A DNA stretch of 64,000 nucleotides from Arthrobacter sp. Leaf69 (GCF_001422645.1 NZ_LMLR01000012.1:286451-350450); one strand, 5' to 3'. Positions 1-9,292 are shown, counted from the first letter of the stretch. A program made the numbers and translations. Notes: generated by a model not told the origin, from the sequence alone.

Positions 1-678
<678 letters not shown>

Positions 679-684
679 TCAAAG

Positions 685-703
685 TTGAGCGAAGTGGACT
701 CAA
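685..703. promoter_or_regulatory. HAIR operator 2 (HspR site) at dnaK
   Basis: TTGAGC-N7-ACTCAA has one mismatch to a perfect HAIR element. It lies upstream of the putative -35. Paired HAIR sites at dnaK are known in other actinobacteria. Confidence 0.8.
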
Positions 704-821
704 CTATGAATTTCGGGCGTCACGGAGCGCTCTCGGAGAGGTATTCTTTCCCGGATTTCCGGGCATGGCAGGGCGGCAACGCCTGGGACGCCGCCCTGTT
801 CGCTGTGCGCGAAGCCCGCCG

Positions 822-1145
822 CTAGCGGTCGGTTCCGGCGGCCCCGGCAGTTCCGTAGTCGCCTTCGGGGTACTCCCCTTCTTCTGCGGCAGCCGGCGGT
901 GCGCCGGTGCCGCCCGCTGCGCCGTAGTCACCCTCGGGGTAGTCGCCCTCTTCTGCGCCGACGGCGGTGGTGCCGGCGGTGCCCGCCGCGCCGTAGTCGC
1001 CGGTGGGGTATTCGCCTTCCACGGCTTCTGCCGGATTCTTCCCGGCCGTGCCCGCCGTGCCGTAGTCTCCCTCGACATACTGGCCCTCGGCGGCGTCGAC
1101 GTCGGCTTCAGCCGCCTTGCGATCAAACTCGTTGTTTTCGGACAT
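822..1145 (-). CDS. Small acidic repeat protein, unknown function
   Basis: 107 aa, starting at MSENNEFDR after an AGGAAGGA ribosome site; the longer reading frame upstream lacks one. After a charged 20-residue head, the protein is four imperfect 23-residue repeats of the pattern EGxYxEGDYGxAGxAG followed by a short A/P/E spacer. It is rich in E, D, G, A and Y and has no signal peptide or membrane segment, so it is probably disordered or a repetitive soluble protein. I recognise no family with a known function. It is downstream of tetR on the same strand but has its own ribosome site. Confidence 0.75.
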   Translation of the reverse strand: MSENNEFDRKAAEADVDAAEGQYVEGDYGTAGTAGKNPAEAVEGEYPTGDYGAAGTAGTTAVGAEEGDYPEGDYGAAGGTGAPPAAAEEGEYPEGDYGTAGAAGTDR

Positions 1146-1260
1146 GTTTGGATCCTTCCTGGAAGCCTCGGCGCGCCCAGGCAGGCGCAGTGGCAGTCTA
1201 TCGAGCACCGGCGGGAGGCAACAGGGGGTGAGGAAAGCCCACCCGGGGCCACTTGGGGGC

Positions 1261-1299
1261 GGCTATTCCGGGCGGCTATTCCGTGCGGCTATTCCGTGC
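1261..1299. repeat. Three tandem 13-bp repeats across the tetR stop codon
   Basis: Three head-to-tail copies of GGCTATTCCGTGC (the first differs at one base). Each carries the complement of TAG, and because 13 is not a multiple of 3 the three stops fall in three different frames. The copy at 1287-1299 holds the stop used by the TetR gene. Confidence 0.9.
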
Positions 1300-2050
1300 G
1301 GCCTCCGGCCGGGTCCGCCGAGGGGCCAAGGCCTGCGAGGTCCGCCAGCGCGGCCAGATGGTGCGCGAAGAGCTCATCCGGAGCGGCGAAGGTGTCTGCG
1401 CCGTACTGACCGAACACCTCAAAGCTGATGGCACCGAACAGGGAAGTCCACACGAGTGCGCCACGCGCCAGCAGAATGTCAGGCACGGCCAGTCCCATAT
1501 CGCGGCGGATGCGCCCCAGGTCAGCGGCGAGCGGCGGCACGACGGCGGCCTGCCCGCCGCGCGCAGCCAGCCTGCCCGCGCGGTAGGCGCCGTCGAGGAG
1601 CGCCATCAATGCGTAAATGACCCGCGTGCCCGGTCCGGTTGTCCGCTCGGCCGGCGCCCGGTATCCAGGCACAGGGCTGCCGAAGAGGAGTCCGTAGCGG
1701 GCCGGTTCGCGCAGCGCCCAACGCCTCACTGCAACGCCGAGTGCGCTGAACCGGCCGGAAAAATCAGCCTCGGGGCGGGCTGCCACCGCGGCGTCCACTT
1801 CGTCGCCCAGCTCGTCGTAGGCATCAATGAGCAGCAGGGTCAGCAACTCTTCCCGGTTTTCCACGTAGCGGTAAATCGCCGAAGAGACGACGCCGAGGTC
1901 CCTGGCCACAGCCCGGAGCGACAGCGCGGCAGCCCCGTGCAGGGCCAGATGCTCCCGGCCGAGGCGGACAATGTCGTCGATGGTCCGGGCCCGGGCCCGC
2001 TCGCGGGGCGTGGGCGGCTTCCGGGACGGGGCGCTGGGGTTCTGTGGCAC
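1289..2050 (-). CDS. TetR-family repressor with WHG-type ligand domain
   Basis: 253 aa, GTG start. The N-terminal HTH spans about residues 22-70, with AARDLGVVSSAIYRYVENREE-like recognition-helix features. The C-terminal region resembles the WHG effector domain found in many actinobacterial TetR proteins. It is divergently transcribed from the NAD-epimerase gene, with three copies of an AGAGCA/TGCTCT motif between them. It probably represses itself and that gene. The start fits a leaderless transcript: a -10-like AAGGCT ends 6 nt before the GTG. Ligand unknown. Confidence 0.85.
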   Translation of the reverse strand: MPQNPSAPSRKPPTPRERARARTIDDIVRLGREHLALHGAAALSLRAVARDLGVVSSAIYRYVENREELLTLLLIDAYDELGDEVDAAVAARPEADFSGRFSALGVAVRRWALREPARYGLLFGSPVPGYRAPAERTTGPGTRVIYALMALLDGAYRAGRLAARGGQAAVVPPLAADLGRIRRDMGLAVPDILLARGALVWTSLFGAISFEVFGQYGADTFAAPDELFAHHLAALADLAGLGPSADPAGGRTE

Positions 2051-2056
2051 TGACCC

Positions 2057-2153
2057 AGCCTTTCACAAAACAGAGCAGTGTCAACAAATGTGAGCACTGC
2101 TCTTGACTTTCGCCAGCGGCGGTCGCATCCTGTAATCAGAGAGCACTGCTCTC
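2057..2153. promoter_or_regulatory. Divergent tetR/epimerase promoters with palindromic operators
   Basis: GAGAGCACTGCTCTC at 2139-2153 is a 15-bp perfect palindrome. GAGCACTGCTC at 2092-2102 is a second copy, and AGAGCAGTG at 2072-2080 is a partial third. For tetR, a -35 TTGACA (complement 2079-2084) and -10 AAGGCT (complement 2057-2062) flank the partial copy. For the epimerase, TTGACT at 2103-2108 and CATCCT at 2126-2131 lie between the two full palindromes. This is the expected layout for TetR autoregulation plus control of the neighbour. Confidence 0.75.
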
Positions 2154-2232
2154 AAGTCGCACGAGGGCATCCGGGGATGGCGAAGTCTGCCCGGCAGCCC
2201 TGCCGGCGCCCACCAGCGAAAGAGAGAATCCC

Positions 2233-3195
2233 GTGTCCCAGTTCGAATCCCCGGAAGCCCGGCCCTTGGGCCTGTTTGTTGTCACCGGAGCCGGGCCGGT
2301 GGGCTGGACGGTTGCCGAACAGCTCGCTGCGGCGGGCCGCCGGGTGCGGGTATTGACACGATCCGGCAAGGGGCCCGATCACCCGCTGATCGAGAAGCAG
2401 GCCGTGGACGTGTCGGACCCGGCACGGCTTGGCGGGCTGTTCCGCGGCGCCACGGCCGTGTTCCACTGCATCCATGGCTCGCAGTACAGCGCGAAGGTGT
2501 GGGCGGCGGAACTGCCCGGCGCCGAGCAGGCCGTCCTGGCCGCGGCCGGCGAGGCGGGCGCCGTCGTCGTCTTCCCGGAGAGCCTGTATTCGTACAGCGA
2601 GCCCGACCGGCCGATGACCGAAGAGGGTCCGCGCGAGGCACAGGGAGGAAAGCGCGGTGTCCGCACCGCACTCTTGAAGGCCCGGGCGGCGTCCGCAACG
2701 GACACTGTGAGCGTGGCCGCAGGCGATTTCTTCGGCCCCAGGGTCCGCAATGCGCATGCCGGCGAGCGCATGGTGAAACCGGTGCTGGCGGGCAAGTCCC
2801 TGATGGTGATCGGCAATGCGGGACTGCCGCACTCCTTCACGTACGTGCCGGATCTGGCCGCCGCCATGATCGTGGCCGCGCAGGACCGCACCCTGTGGAA
2901 CACGGTGTGGCACGCGCCGACCGGCCCCGCGCTGAGCCAGCGGGAGATCGCCGCGGCGTTCGCTGCGGCTGCGGGCGCCCGGGCGCCGCGTGTGTCCGCC
3001 GTCCCGGGCTGGGCGCTGCGTGCGATGGGCATGTTCTCCCCCGCAACGCGGGAACTGGCGGAGACCCTTTACCAGTTCGAGCGCCCGTTTGTGATGGATT
3101 CGCGGGCGAGCGAAGCCGCCCTGGGGTTGCAGCCCACCCCGCTCACGGAGGCAGCCGCCGCCACGGTTGCCTGGTGGGGGGACCAGGAACAATGA
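2233..3195 (+). CDS. NAD(P)-dependent epimerase/dehydratase (extended SDR-like)
   Basis: 320 aa, GTG start after an AAAGAGAGA purine tract. A Rossmann fold begins at residue 12, with the nucleotide-binding turn TGAGPVG. It lacks a clear YxxxK in the classical place (SYSEPDRP follows the ESLY segment), so the activity cannot be assigned; an atypical SDR or NmrA-like redox sensor is possible. The divergent TetR repressor and its operators suggest it is induced by a small molecule. Substrate unknown. Confidence 0.8.
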   Translation: MSQFESPEARPLGLFVVTGAGPVGWTVAEQLAAAGRRVRVLTRSGKGPDHPLIEKQAVDVSDPARLGGLFRGATAVFHCIHGSQYSAKVWAAELPGAEQAVLAAAGEAGAVVVFPESLYSYSEPDRPMTEEGPREAQGGKRGVRTALLKARAASATDTVSVAAGDFFGPRVRNAHAGERMVKPVLAGKSLMVIGNAGLPHSFTYVPDLAAAMIVAAQDRTLWNTVWHAPTGPALSQREIAAAFAAAAGARAPRVSAVPGWALRAMGMFSPATRELAETLYQFERPFVMDSRASEAALGLQPTPLTEAAAATVAWWGDQEQ

Positions 3196-3234
3196 CGACG
3201 GCTGCGGACTGCGTTCCGACGAGCGGCGTTCCGG

Positions 3235-5451
3235 CTAGCGGATGCCTGCCTCCGCGGTTTCCGGCGCGGCAGGCAGGGTGCGGGCGGCAGCATCCGCCTC
3301 GGGGCGTCCCAGCTTGCTGGGCCACCAGATCCGGGGGCCGATGTCGTAGGCCAGGGCCGGGACCAGCAGGGACCGGACCACAATGGTGTCCAGCAGGACC
3401 CCGAAGGCCACGATGAAGGCCAGTTGCACCAGGAACATGATGGGGATGACGCCCAGGGCCGCGAAGGTGGCCGCGAGCACCACACCGGCGGACGTGATCA
3501 CCCCGCCCGTGACGCCCAGGCCGCGCAGGATGCCGGGCCTGGTGCCGTGCTTCAGGGATTCCTCCCGGACCCGGCTCATCAGGAAGATGTTGTAGTCCAC
3601 CCCCAGCGCGACCAGGAAGACGAACCCGAAGAGGGGCACGGTGGCATCGGCGCCCGGGAACCCGAAAACGTTGTTGAACACGTAGGCGGAAACCCCCAGT
3701 GCGGCGCCGTAGGACAGGACCACCGAGGCGACCAGCAGGGCCGGTGCCAGCAAGGAACGCAGCAGGATCATAAGGATCACGAGGATGACCGCGAGGACCA
3801 CCGGGATGATGGTGACGAGGTCACGCTGGGCGGTGGTGTTCGTGTCCAGGGCAGTGGCGGTCACGCCGCCCACCAGCGCGCCGTCGTCGATCTTCTTGAG
3901 GCCCTCGCGGAGGGCCACCACGACGTTTTCCGCCTCGTTGGAGTCCGCGGCGAAGTTCAGCGTGGCGTTGATCAGGACCTTGCCGTCCCGCACCGCCGGT
4001 TCCGTGGGGGCCGCGGGAGCGCCGGGAGCAGCCGGCGCGCCGGTGATCGGCACGCCGCCGTCGGCCAGCAGGTAGGCGTCCCCGACGCCGTCGGTCGCCT
4101 TGGTCTGTTCCAGCACTTCCTGCGCCTTCGCTTCGTCGGCTACGATCACGGCGGGGCTGCCGGTGCCGGCGTCGAAGTGCCGGGCCAGGGCGTCCTGGCC
4201 GTCGACGGCGTTGGAGGCGGTGAGGATGACATCGGTCTGCGGGACGCCGTTGGCCTTGAGCTGCAGGACGCCGGCCGAGGCCACGAGGAGCAGCAGCACG
4301 GAGGCGATCCAGACGGTCCGGGGCCGGCGGGACACGAGGGAGCCGGTGGCGCGCCACAGGCCCTTCTGCCCCTCAAGGCCGGTGACAATTGCAGGCTCGC
4401 GTTCAGTCTCCGGGAGCAGTCTGGGGAGGAAGGGCCAGAACGCGGCGCGGCCCAAAAGTGCCAGCAGCGCCGGCAGCAGGGTGAGGGCGGCGAAGAGCGA
4501 GCAGAGGATGCCCGCGGCGGCTACCGGGCCGAGGGCCTTGTTGGAGTTGAGATCGGAGAACAGCAGGCAGAGGAGCGCGATGATGACCGTCGCGCCGGAA
4601 GCAACGATGGGTTCCCACGAATTTTTCCACGCCGTCAGTGCGGCGGCCGTGCGGTTGGTGCTGTGCGTCAGCGCCTCACGGAACCGGGACACGTAGAGCA
4701 GCGCGTAGTCCGTGGCGGCACCGATCACCAGGATGGACAGGATGCCCTGGCTCTGGCCGTTGAGCTGGATCCAGCCCAGTTTCGCCATGCCGAAGACCAG
4801 AAGGATGGCGGCGCACAGGGCGAAGACCGAGGTGAAGAGGACGACAATCGGCAGCAGCAACGAGCGGTAGACAATCAGCAGGATCACGAACACCGCACTG
4901 AGGGCCGCGAGCAACAGGATGCCGTCAATGCCGGCGAAGGCGCTGACGAGGTCCGCGGTCAGCCCGGCCGGGCCGGTCACGAAGGTCTGCATGCCCTCCG
5001 GGGCGGACGCCTGCACCTCGTCGCGGAGTTCCGCGACAACTTCCTTCACTTCGCCGGCCGCATCGATCGGGACGACGAACTGCACGGCTTTGCCATCCTC
5101 GGACGGGATGGGGCCGATGACAGTGCTGCCCGCATCCAACGCCTCAAGATTTCCCTTGAGGGCTGCCACCTCACCCAGCTGGGCCGGGGTGAAGGCAGTG
5201 TCGCTCTCGATGACAATGACGGCGGGGATCTCGTTGGTGTCCCGGAACTTGGCCTGCCAGTCCTGGGCCGCCGTGGCCTCGGCCCCTGCCGGGAGGAAGG
5301 ACGCCTGGTCGTTTGAGGAGACCTCTTCCAGCCGGCCGAAGGTGGGTCCGCCGATCCCGGCGATGGCAAGCCAGGTGATGACGAGCAGGACGGGAACCAG
5401 CCAGCGCAGCCAGAAGGGGACGCGGGCACCGGATCGTGGGGTCGTGTTCAT
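3235..5451 (-). CDS. MMPL/RND-family membrane transporter
   Basis: 738 aa. The start is the ATG preceded by AGAAGGAACC rather than the longer frame. Two repeated halves each have one TM helix, a large extracytoplasmic loop and a five-TM bundle. The conserved Asp-Tyr motifs are GAATDYALLY near residue 245 and GVDYNIFLM near 620. The second loop has a low-complexity A/P/G stretch. MMPL proteins use the proton gradient to export lipids, siderophores or drugs. The divergent MarR gene and a palindrome over its promoter suggest ligand-induced efflux. Substrate not predictable. Confidence 0.92.
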   Translation of the reverse strand: MNTTPRSGARVPFWLRWLVPVLLVITWLAIAGIGGPTFGRLEEVSSNDQASFLPAGAEATAAQDWQAKFRDTNEIPAVIVIESDTAFTPAQLGEVAALKGNLEALDAGSTVIGPIPSEDGKAVQFVVPIDAAGEVKEVVAELRDEVQASAPEGMQTFVTGPAGLTADLVSAFAGIDGILLLAALSAVFVILLIVYRSLLLPIVVLFTSVFALCAAILLVFGMAKLGWIQLNGQSQGILSILVIGAATDYALLYVSRFREALTHSTNRTAAALTAWKNSWEPIVASGATVIIALLCLLFSDLNSNKALGPVAAAGILCSLFAALTLLPALLALLGRAAFWPFLPRLLPETEREPAIVTGLEGQKGLWRATGSLVSRRPRTVWIASVLLLLVASAGVLQLKANGVPQTDVILTASNAVDGQDALARHFDAGTGSPAVIVADEAKAQEVLEQTKATDGVGDAYLLADGGVPITGAPAAPGAPAAPTEPAVRDGKVLINATLNFAADSNEAENVVVALREGLKKIDDGALVGGVTATALDTNTTAQRDLVTIIPVVLAVILVILMILLRSLLAPALLVASVVLSYGAALGVSAYVFNNVFGFPGADATVPLFGFVFLVALGVDYNIFLMSRVREESLKHGTRPGILRGLGVTGGVITSAGVVLAATFAALGVIPIMFLVQLAFIVAFGVLLDTIVVRSLLVPALAYDIGPRIWWPSKLGRPEADAAARTLPAAPETAEAGIR

Positions 5452-5493
5452 GGTTCCTTCTGGTGATTGCCTGGGAGGAGTAGAATTGAGTCC

Positions 5494-5521
5494 ATCATAG
5501 ACTATCTCCATGATGGAGATA
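5494..5521. promoter_or_regulatory. MMPL promoter -10 with 19-bp perfect palindrome
   Basis: TATCTCCAT-G-ATGGAGATA at 5503-5521 is a perfect palindrome. On the minus strand it lies directly upstream of a TATGAT -10 (complement 5494-5499), so it covers the spacer and -35 of the MMPL promoter. Two direct copies of GAGATAAAGGC follow at 5531-5541 and 5543-5553, sharing the GAGATA half-site. It is probably the operator of the adjacent MarR protein. Confidence 0.75.
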
Positions 5522-5688
5522 TAGAGCGCGGAGATAAAGGCAGAGATAAAGGCGTGGGGGTACTCGCGGATCCGATCTTAGGAACATCGCGGGCGCCCCC
5601 GGGTCCGATGCCCGGTGGCGCTGAAGTAAACTCCGGGAGGCGCAACCAACTGCGGCGACACAGGCGACAGGATAGAGGGAGGTGCACC

Positions 5689-6204
5689 GTGACAGTTGAT
5701 TCCTCGGGCCGCCCCGACGCGTCCGGGCCGCCGCCGCTGGTCCGGCTGCTGCAGGAGTTCAGCCTCGAAGCCAACCGCTACGTGGACTCCGCCGGCGGCC
5801 GCAACGACATGCACCGCACGGACCTCAACGCCCTGGCCGTGATCATGCAGCACACCGCGCGGAACCAGATCGTCACACCCGGGGTGCTCCGCAAGGAACT
5901 CCACCTCAGCTCCCCCGCCACGACGGCGCTGATCGACCGGCTGTATAAGTCCGGACACGTGGTCCGGGAACGGCTTGGCACGGACCGCCGCCAGGTCCAG
6001 CTACGGATGACCCCCAAGGCCTACCGCGACGGCGGCGCCATGTTCCTGCCGCTGGCCCGCCACATGGACGCCGCGATGGCCGAATTCACCCCGGAGGAGC
6101 TGGAGATTGCCACCCGGTTCATGGCGTCGATGATCGAGGCGACGGTCAGGGCCGGGCAGGAGGCGGCGCAGCAGACGGCACCGTCTCCAGCTGACCTGCC
6201 GTAA
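5689..6204 (+). CDS. MarR-family transcriptional regulator
   Basis: 171 aa. The GTG start is chosen for its GGGAGGTGCACC ribosome site; the frame stays open upstream to 5467 without one. The winged helix spans about residues 45-115, with the wing DRRQVQLRMTPKA. It is divergent from the MMPL exporter and likely represses it through the palindrome at 5503-5521. Its 3' end overlaps the convergent permease gene by 59 bp. Confidence 0.88.
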   Translation: MTVDSSGRPDASGPPPLVRLLQEFSLEANRYVDSAGGRNDMHRTDLNALAVIMQHTARNQIVTPGVLRKELHLSSPATTALIDRLYKSGHVVRERLGTDRRQVQLRMTPKAYRDGGAMFLPLARHMDAAMAEFTPEELEIATRFMASMIEATVRAGQEAAQQTAPSPADLP

Positions 6205-7540
6205 CTGCCGTCTTCGGGTGCCCCGCCCGCATTCCTCTCCGGCCCGCCCAGACCGCCGGCAGCCCCCTCCGGCCCGCCCAACCCGCCGGCCGGCCCACCC
6301 AGACAGCGGCCGCGGCCAGGCCCAGGGGGACCACGAGCGCCCAGCCGCTGAAGAGCAGCACGGCCAGCATCACAACGGCGGCCACAATAACGCCGTACCA
6401 GGCCGCCGTCCGGGCGGGCAGCAAACGGATCCCGGCCACCAGGCCAAACGCCGTCACGGCGGTGAAGCAGGCCGATGCCGCCCCGATCTGGAACTGCATG
6501 TTGCTCAGCCCGGCCGCGGCCGCCCCGAAGGACAGGAACGTCATCGCGGCCAGCAGCCCCAGGCTGGCTGCGGGCACCCGGCCCGGGCCAGTGCCCCGCG
6601 CGAGGGACCGCGGCAGCACGCCGTCGGACGCCAGGCTCGCCCCCAGCCGGCTGGCGCCGGCGACGAAGGTGTTGATCGGGCCGAAGGTCAGCACCGCGGC
6701 GGCGACGGCGGTCAGCGGGGCGGCGAGTCCGCCGAGTCCCTTTTCGAGCAGTTGCGCGATGGGCACGTCGCTGCCGGGGAGGGCCGGGCCCAGTACGGCG
6801 ACCGAGGCTGCGACGACGCCGATGTACACCACGCCGACCACAACCAGAGTGAGCCAGGTGGCCCGTTTGAGGTCCCGTTCCGGATTGCGAAATTCCCCGG
6901 CAAGGTGTGTGACCGCCTCCCAGCCGGCGAAGCAGAAGAAGAGCAGGCTGGCCACCCCGCCCACGGCCCAATAGCCGTGCGGCGCGAACGGCGTGAAGTT
7001 CTCGGCCCTGGCGAACGGCGCGGCGAGGGCGACCGCCAGCGCCAGCAGCCCGACCAGCAGCACCATCAGCACCAGTTGGATGCCGCTGGACATCCGGATC
7101 CCGACAGCGTTGCATCCGAACGCGGCGGCCAGCAGCAGCGCCGCGGCCAGCAACGCCGTCCCGCGCCCGCCGCCCAGGGCGTGGGCGATGTAGTTGCCGC
7201 CGATGACGGCTGTCGCGGGAGCGCCGAACGGAATGGCGAAGTAGAAAAGGTAGCCGGCCACGGCCGAGGCGCGGCGCCCGTAGGCACGGGTCACAAAGTG
7301 GGCGATTCCGCCGGCGTCGGGCTGCTGGCGGCTCATCTCCGCGAAGCTGAAGGCCACGGGGGTGCAGAACACGAGCAGCAGGGTCCAGGCCAGGAGCGAC
7401 GCCGGGCCGGCTTCCTTGGCGGCGATCGCCGGGAGGACCAGGATGCCGGAGCCCAGGATCGCCCCGACGTAGATACCGGTCGCCCGGAACAGGCCGAGCC
7501 CTGCCTGCTTGCTGCTGTTGATGTTCACTCCTCTAATCAT
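6146..7540 (-). CDS. APC-superfamily amino-acid permease (YjeH-like)
   Basis: 464 aa from the ATG at 7538-7540; a GTG four codons on is also possible. TM1 carries the unwound GAILGSGILVLP motif of the APC fold, and about 12 helices follow. The N-terminal half resembles YjeH-type methionine/branched-chain exporters, but export versus uptake cannot be read from sequence. The last 60 residues are an unusual low-complexity tail with repeated GRxGWAGRRG-like segments, encoded by imperfect GC-rich repeats at 6238-6304. It converges on the MarR gene and overlaps its end. Confidence 0.85.
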   Translation of the reverse strand: MIRGVNINSSKQAGLGLFRATGIYVGAILGSGILVLPAIAAKEAGPASLLAWTLLLVFCTPVAFSFAEMSRQQPDAGGIAHFVTRAYGRRASAVAGYLFYFAIPFGAPATAVIGGNYIAHALGGGRGTALLAAALLLAAAFGCNAVGIRMSSGIQLVLMVLLVGLLALAVALAAPFARAENFTPFAPHGYWAVGGVASLLFFCFAGWEAVTHLAGEFRNPERDLKRATWLTLVVVGVVYIGVVAASVAVLGPALPGSDVPIAQLLEKGLGGLAAPLTAVAAAVLTFGPINTFVAGASRLGASLASDGVLPRSLARGTGPGRVPAASLGLLAAMTFLSFGAAAAGLSNMQFQIGAASACFTAVTAFGLVAGIRLLPARTAAWYGVIVAAVVMLAVLLFSGWALVVPLGLAAAAVWVGRPAGWAGRRGLPAVWAGRRGMRAGHPKTAVTAGQLETVPSAAPPPARP

Positions 7541-7651
7541 CCGCACCACGGCCGCGGGCAGAAGCGGCAAAACAGACGGGCACGCATAAAATCCTGCCGT
7601 CTTCCGCCCGGCCGCTTCCCCCGCTTCCGCTGATTTGCCGGCGCGTGGCGG

Positions 7652-7657
7652 TAGCGT
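7652..7657 (+). promoter_or_regulatory. Leaderless -10 box of the methyltransferase gene
   Basis: TAGCGT ends 6 nt before the ATG at 7664 and no ribosome site is present, which implies transcription starts at or next to the start codon. Confidence 0.5.
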
Positions 7658-7663
7658 TTCATT

Positions 7664-8479
7664 ATGAGTGCGCAGCAGCCTGAAGATGTGTACAGCCACG
7701 GCCACCACGAGTCGGTGGTCCGCGCCCACGCCTCGCGGACGGCGGAGAACTCCGCGGCCTTCGTGGTCCCGCACCTCACGCCCGGAGTCTCGGTGCTCGA
7801 CGTCGGCTGTGGGCCGGGCAGCATCACGTGCGACTTCGCCGGACTCGTCTCCCCCGGGAAAGTCACCGGGCTGGACCGCTCGCCCGAGGTGATCAGCCAC
7901 GCTGCCGCCCTCGCAGCCGAGCGCGGCGTGCAGAACGTCGAGTTTGTCGCCGGCAACATCTACGACCTCGATTTCGACGACGAAACGTTCGACGTCGTGC
8001 ACGCCCACCAGGTGCTGCAGCACCTCACGGACCCGGTCGCCGCCCTCCGGGAAATGCGCCGCGTCGCCAAACCCGGCGGGATCGTGGCGGTGCGCGACGC
8101 CGATTTCCACGGCATGAGCTGGTACCCGGCCGTCCCCGAGCTGGATGAATGGATGGAGCTCTACCAGCGGATTGCCCGCCGCAACGGGGCCGAGCCCGAC
8201 GCCGGCCGCCGCCTGGTTTCCTGGGCGCAGTCCGCCGGGTTCACCGACGTCGCACCCTCCAGCAGCAACTGGCTGTACGCCACCGGCCAGCAGCGCCGCT
8301 GGCAGGCCCGGGTGTGGGGCGAACGGGTGCTGCACTCGGCCTTCGCGGACCAGGCGCTCGAGTACGGCTTCGCCAACGCCGCCGACCTGGCCCGGATTTC
8401 GGCCGGCTGGCACCGCTGGGGCTCCACGGACGACGGCTGGTTCCTGATCCCCAACGGCGAAGTCATCGCCCGGGCCTGA
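7664..8479 (+). CDS. Class I SAM-dependent methyltransferase (UbiE/Coq5-like)
   Basis: 271 aa. Motif I VLDVGCGPGS near residue 44 binds SAM; the acidic residue after strand 2 is in GLDRSPEV, and the post-I motif region is FDVVHAHQVLQHL. The family methylates small molecules, and the substrate is not deducible. It is divergent from the APC permease with 123 bp between. A TAGCGT -10 box just before the ATG suggests a leaderless mRNA. Confidence 0.9.
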   Translation: MSAQQPEDVYSHGHHESVVRAHASRTAENSAAFVVPHLTPGVSVLDVGCGPGSITCDFAGLVSPGKVTGLDRSPEVISHAAALAAERGVQNVEFVAGNIYDLDFDDETFDVVHAHQVLQHLTDPVAALREMRRVAKPGGIVAVRDADFHGMSWYPAVPELDEWMELYQRIARRNGAEPDAGRRLVSWAQSAGFTDVAPSSSNWLYATGQQRRWQARVWGERVLHSAFADQALEYGFANAADLARISAGWHRWGSTDDGWFLIPNGEVIARA

Positions 8480-8562
8480 ACTGCACCCCCACCAAGCCGG
8501 TGCCGCGCGGAATGTGACACGACTATGTCCCTCCTGCCGGAACCTCCTCCCGCCCGCGGCCG

Positions 8563-8568
8563 TAAACT
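8563..8568 (+). promoter_or_regulatory. Leaderless -10 box of the LysE gene
   Basis: TAAACT ends 6 nt before the GTG at 8575. There is no Shine-Dalgarno sequence between. Confidence 0.5.
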
Positions 8569-8574
8569 GGCTCC

Positions 8575-9198
8575 GTGCAACCCTCCCTTTGGCTGGCCCT
8601 GGCGGGCGCCGGCGTCTTGATCAGCTTCACGCCCGGCGCGGGCGCCATCAACACCATGAGCAACTCGCTGAACTCCGGTTTCCGGCGCGCCATCTGGGGA
8701 ATCCTGGGGCAGCAGGCGGCACTGATCGTGCACGTTGTGATCGTGGCCCTGGGTGTCGGCGTCCTGGTGGCCAGCTCGCCGGTCGCCTTCAACGCGATCC
8801 GCTACGCGGGCGCGGCCTACCTTGTCTACCTGGGCATCCAGCAGTTCCGGCACAAACCCGATCTGGACCAGGAGAAGGCGGCCGCGCTGCGCAATGAGCC
8901 AGGCCTCTCCATGTTCCGCCGCGGCCTGTGGGTCAACCTGCTGAACCCCAAGGCGATCGTGTTCTTCCTGGCCTTTATGCCCCAGTTCATCCGCCCGGAG
9001 GATCCGCTGCTGCCGCAGTACCTGGTCCTGTCAGCCACCGTGGTGGTCATCGACATCCTGGTGATGTGGTTCTTCTTCGCGGCCGCGGCCAAGTCCTTCC
9101 AGCGCTTCACGCACGATGCCCGCGGACAGCGGATCCTCAACAGGACATTCGGCGTGCTGTTTATGGCCGTCGGTGTGATGCTGGCCCTGATCCACTGA
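8575..9198 (+). CDS. LysE/RhtB-family amino-acid exporter
   Basis: 207 aa with five to six TM helices. The family motif near the N-terminus is FTPGAGAINTMSNS (LysE proteins have PGP at this place; here PGA), and NPKAIVFFLAFMPQF is the typical second signature. Members export basic amino acids, homoserine or threonine. The GTG start is probably leaderless. Close to, but separate from, the methyltransferase upstream. Confidence 0.9.
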   Translation: MQPSLWLALAGAGVLISFTPGAGAINTMSNSLNSGFRRAIWGILGQQAALIVHVVIVALGVGVLVASSPVAFNAIRYAGAAYLVYLGIQQFRHKPDLDQEKAAALRNEPGLSMFRRGLWVNLLNPKAIVFFLAFMPQFIRPEDPLLPQYLVLSATVVVIDILVMWFFFAAAAKSFQRFTHDARGQRILNRTFGVLFMAVGVMLALIH

Positions 9199-9234
9199 CG
9201 CCCCGGCCACAGCCCCCGCGTGACAGGTGCAGAA

Positions 9235-9255
9235 TACAAGTGTGACAAGCTTGTA
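9235..9255. promoter_or_regulatory. Inverted repeat before the tyrosine phosphatase gene
   Basis: TACAAG-N9-CTTGTA, overlapping the inner palindrome ACAAGCTTGT. It lies 38 bp before the phosphatase start, so it could be an operator. No assigned regulator is adjacent. Confidence 0.35.
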
Positions 9256-9292
9256 ATGTTCACGGTCCGGAAACTAGCCAAGGGGAAACCGC

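Noticed and set aside
3424-5316. 630-residue open frame opposite the MMPL gene
   Set aside because: Composition is Gly/Arg/Asp/His-rich nonsense typical of antisense frames in high-GC DNA; the MMPL protein on the other strand has clear motifs.
6218-7633. 471-residue frame opposite the APC permease
   Set aside because: Antisense shadow with no motif; the permease is well supported.
7541-8413. Upstream extension of the APC permease frame
   Set aside because: It lies opposite the methyltransferase, lacks permease features and has no ribosome site; the start at 7540 fits the family.
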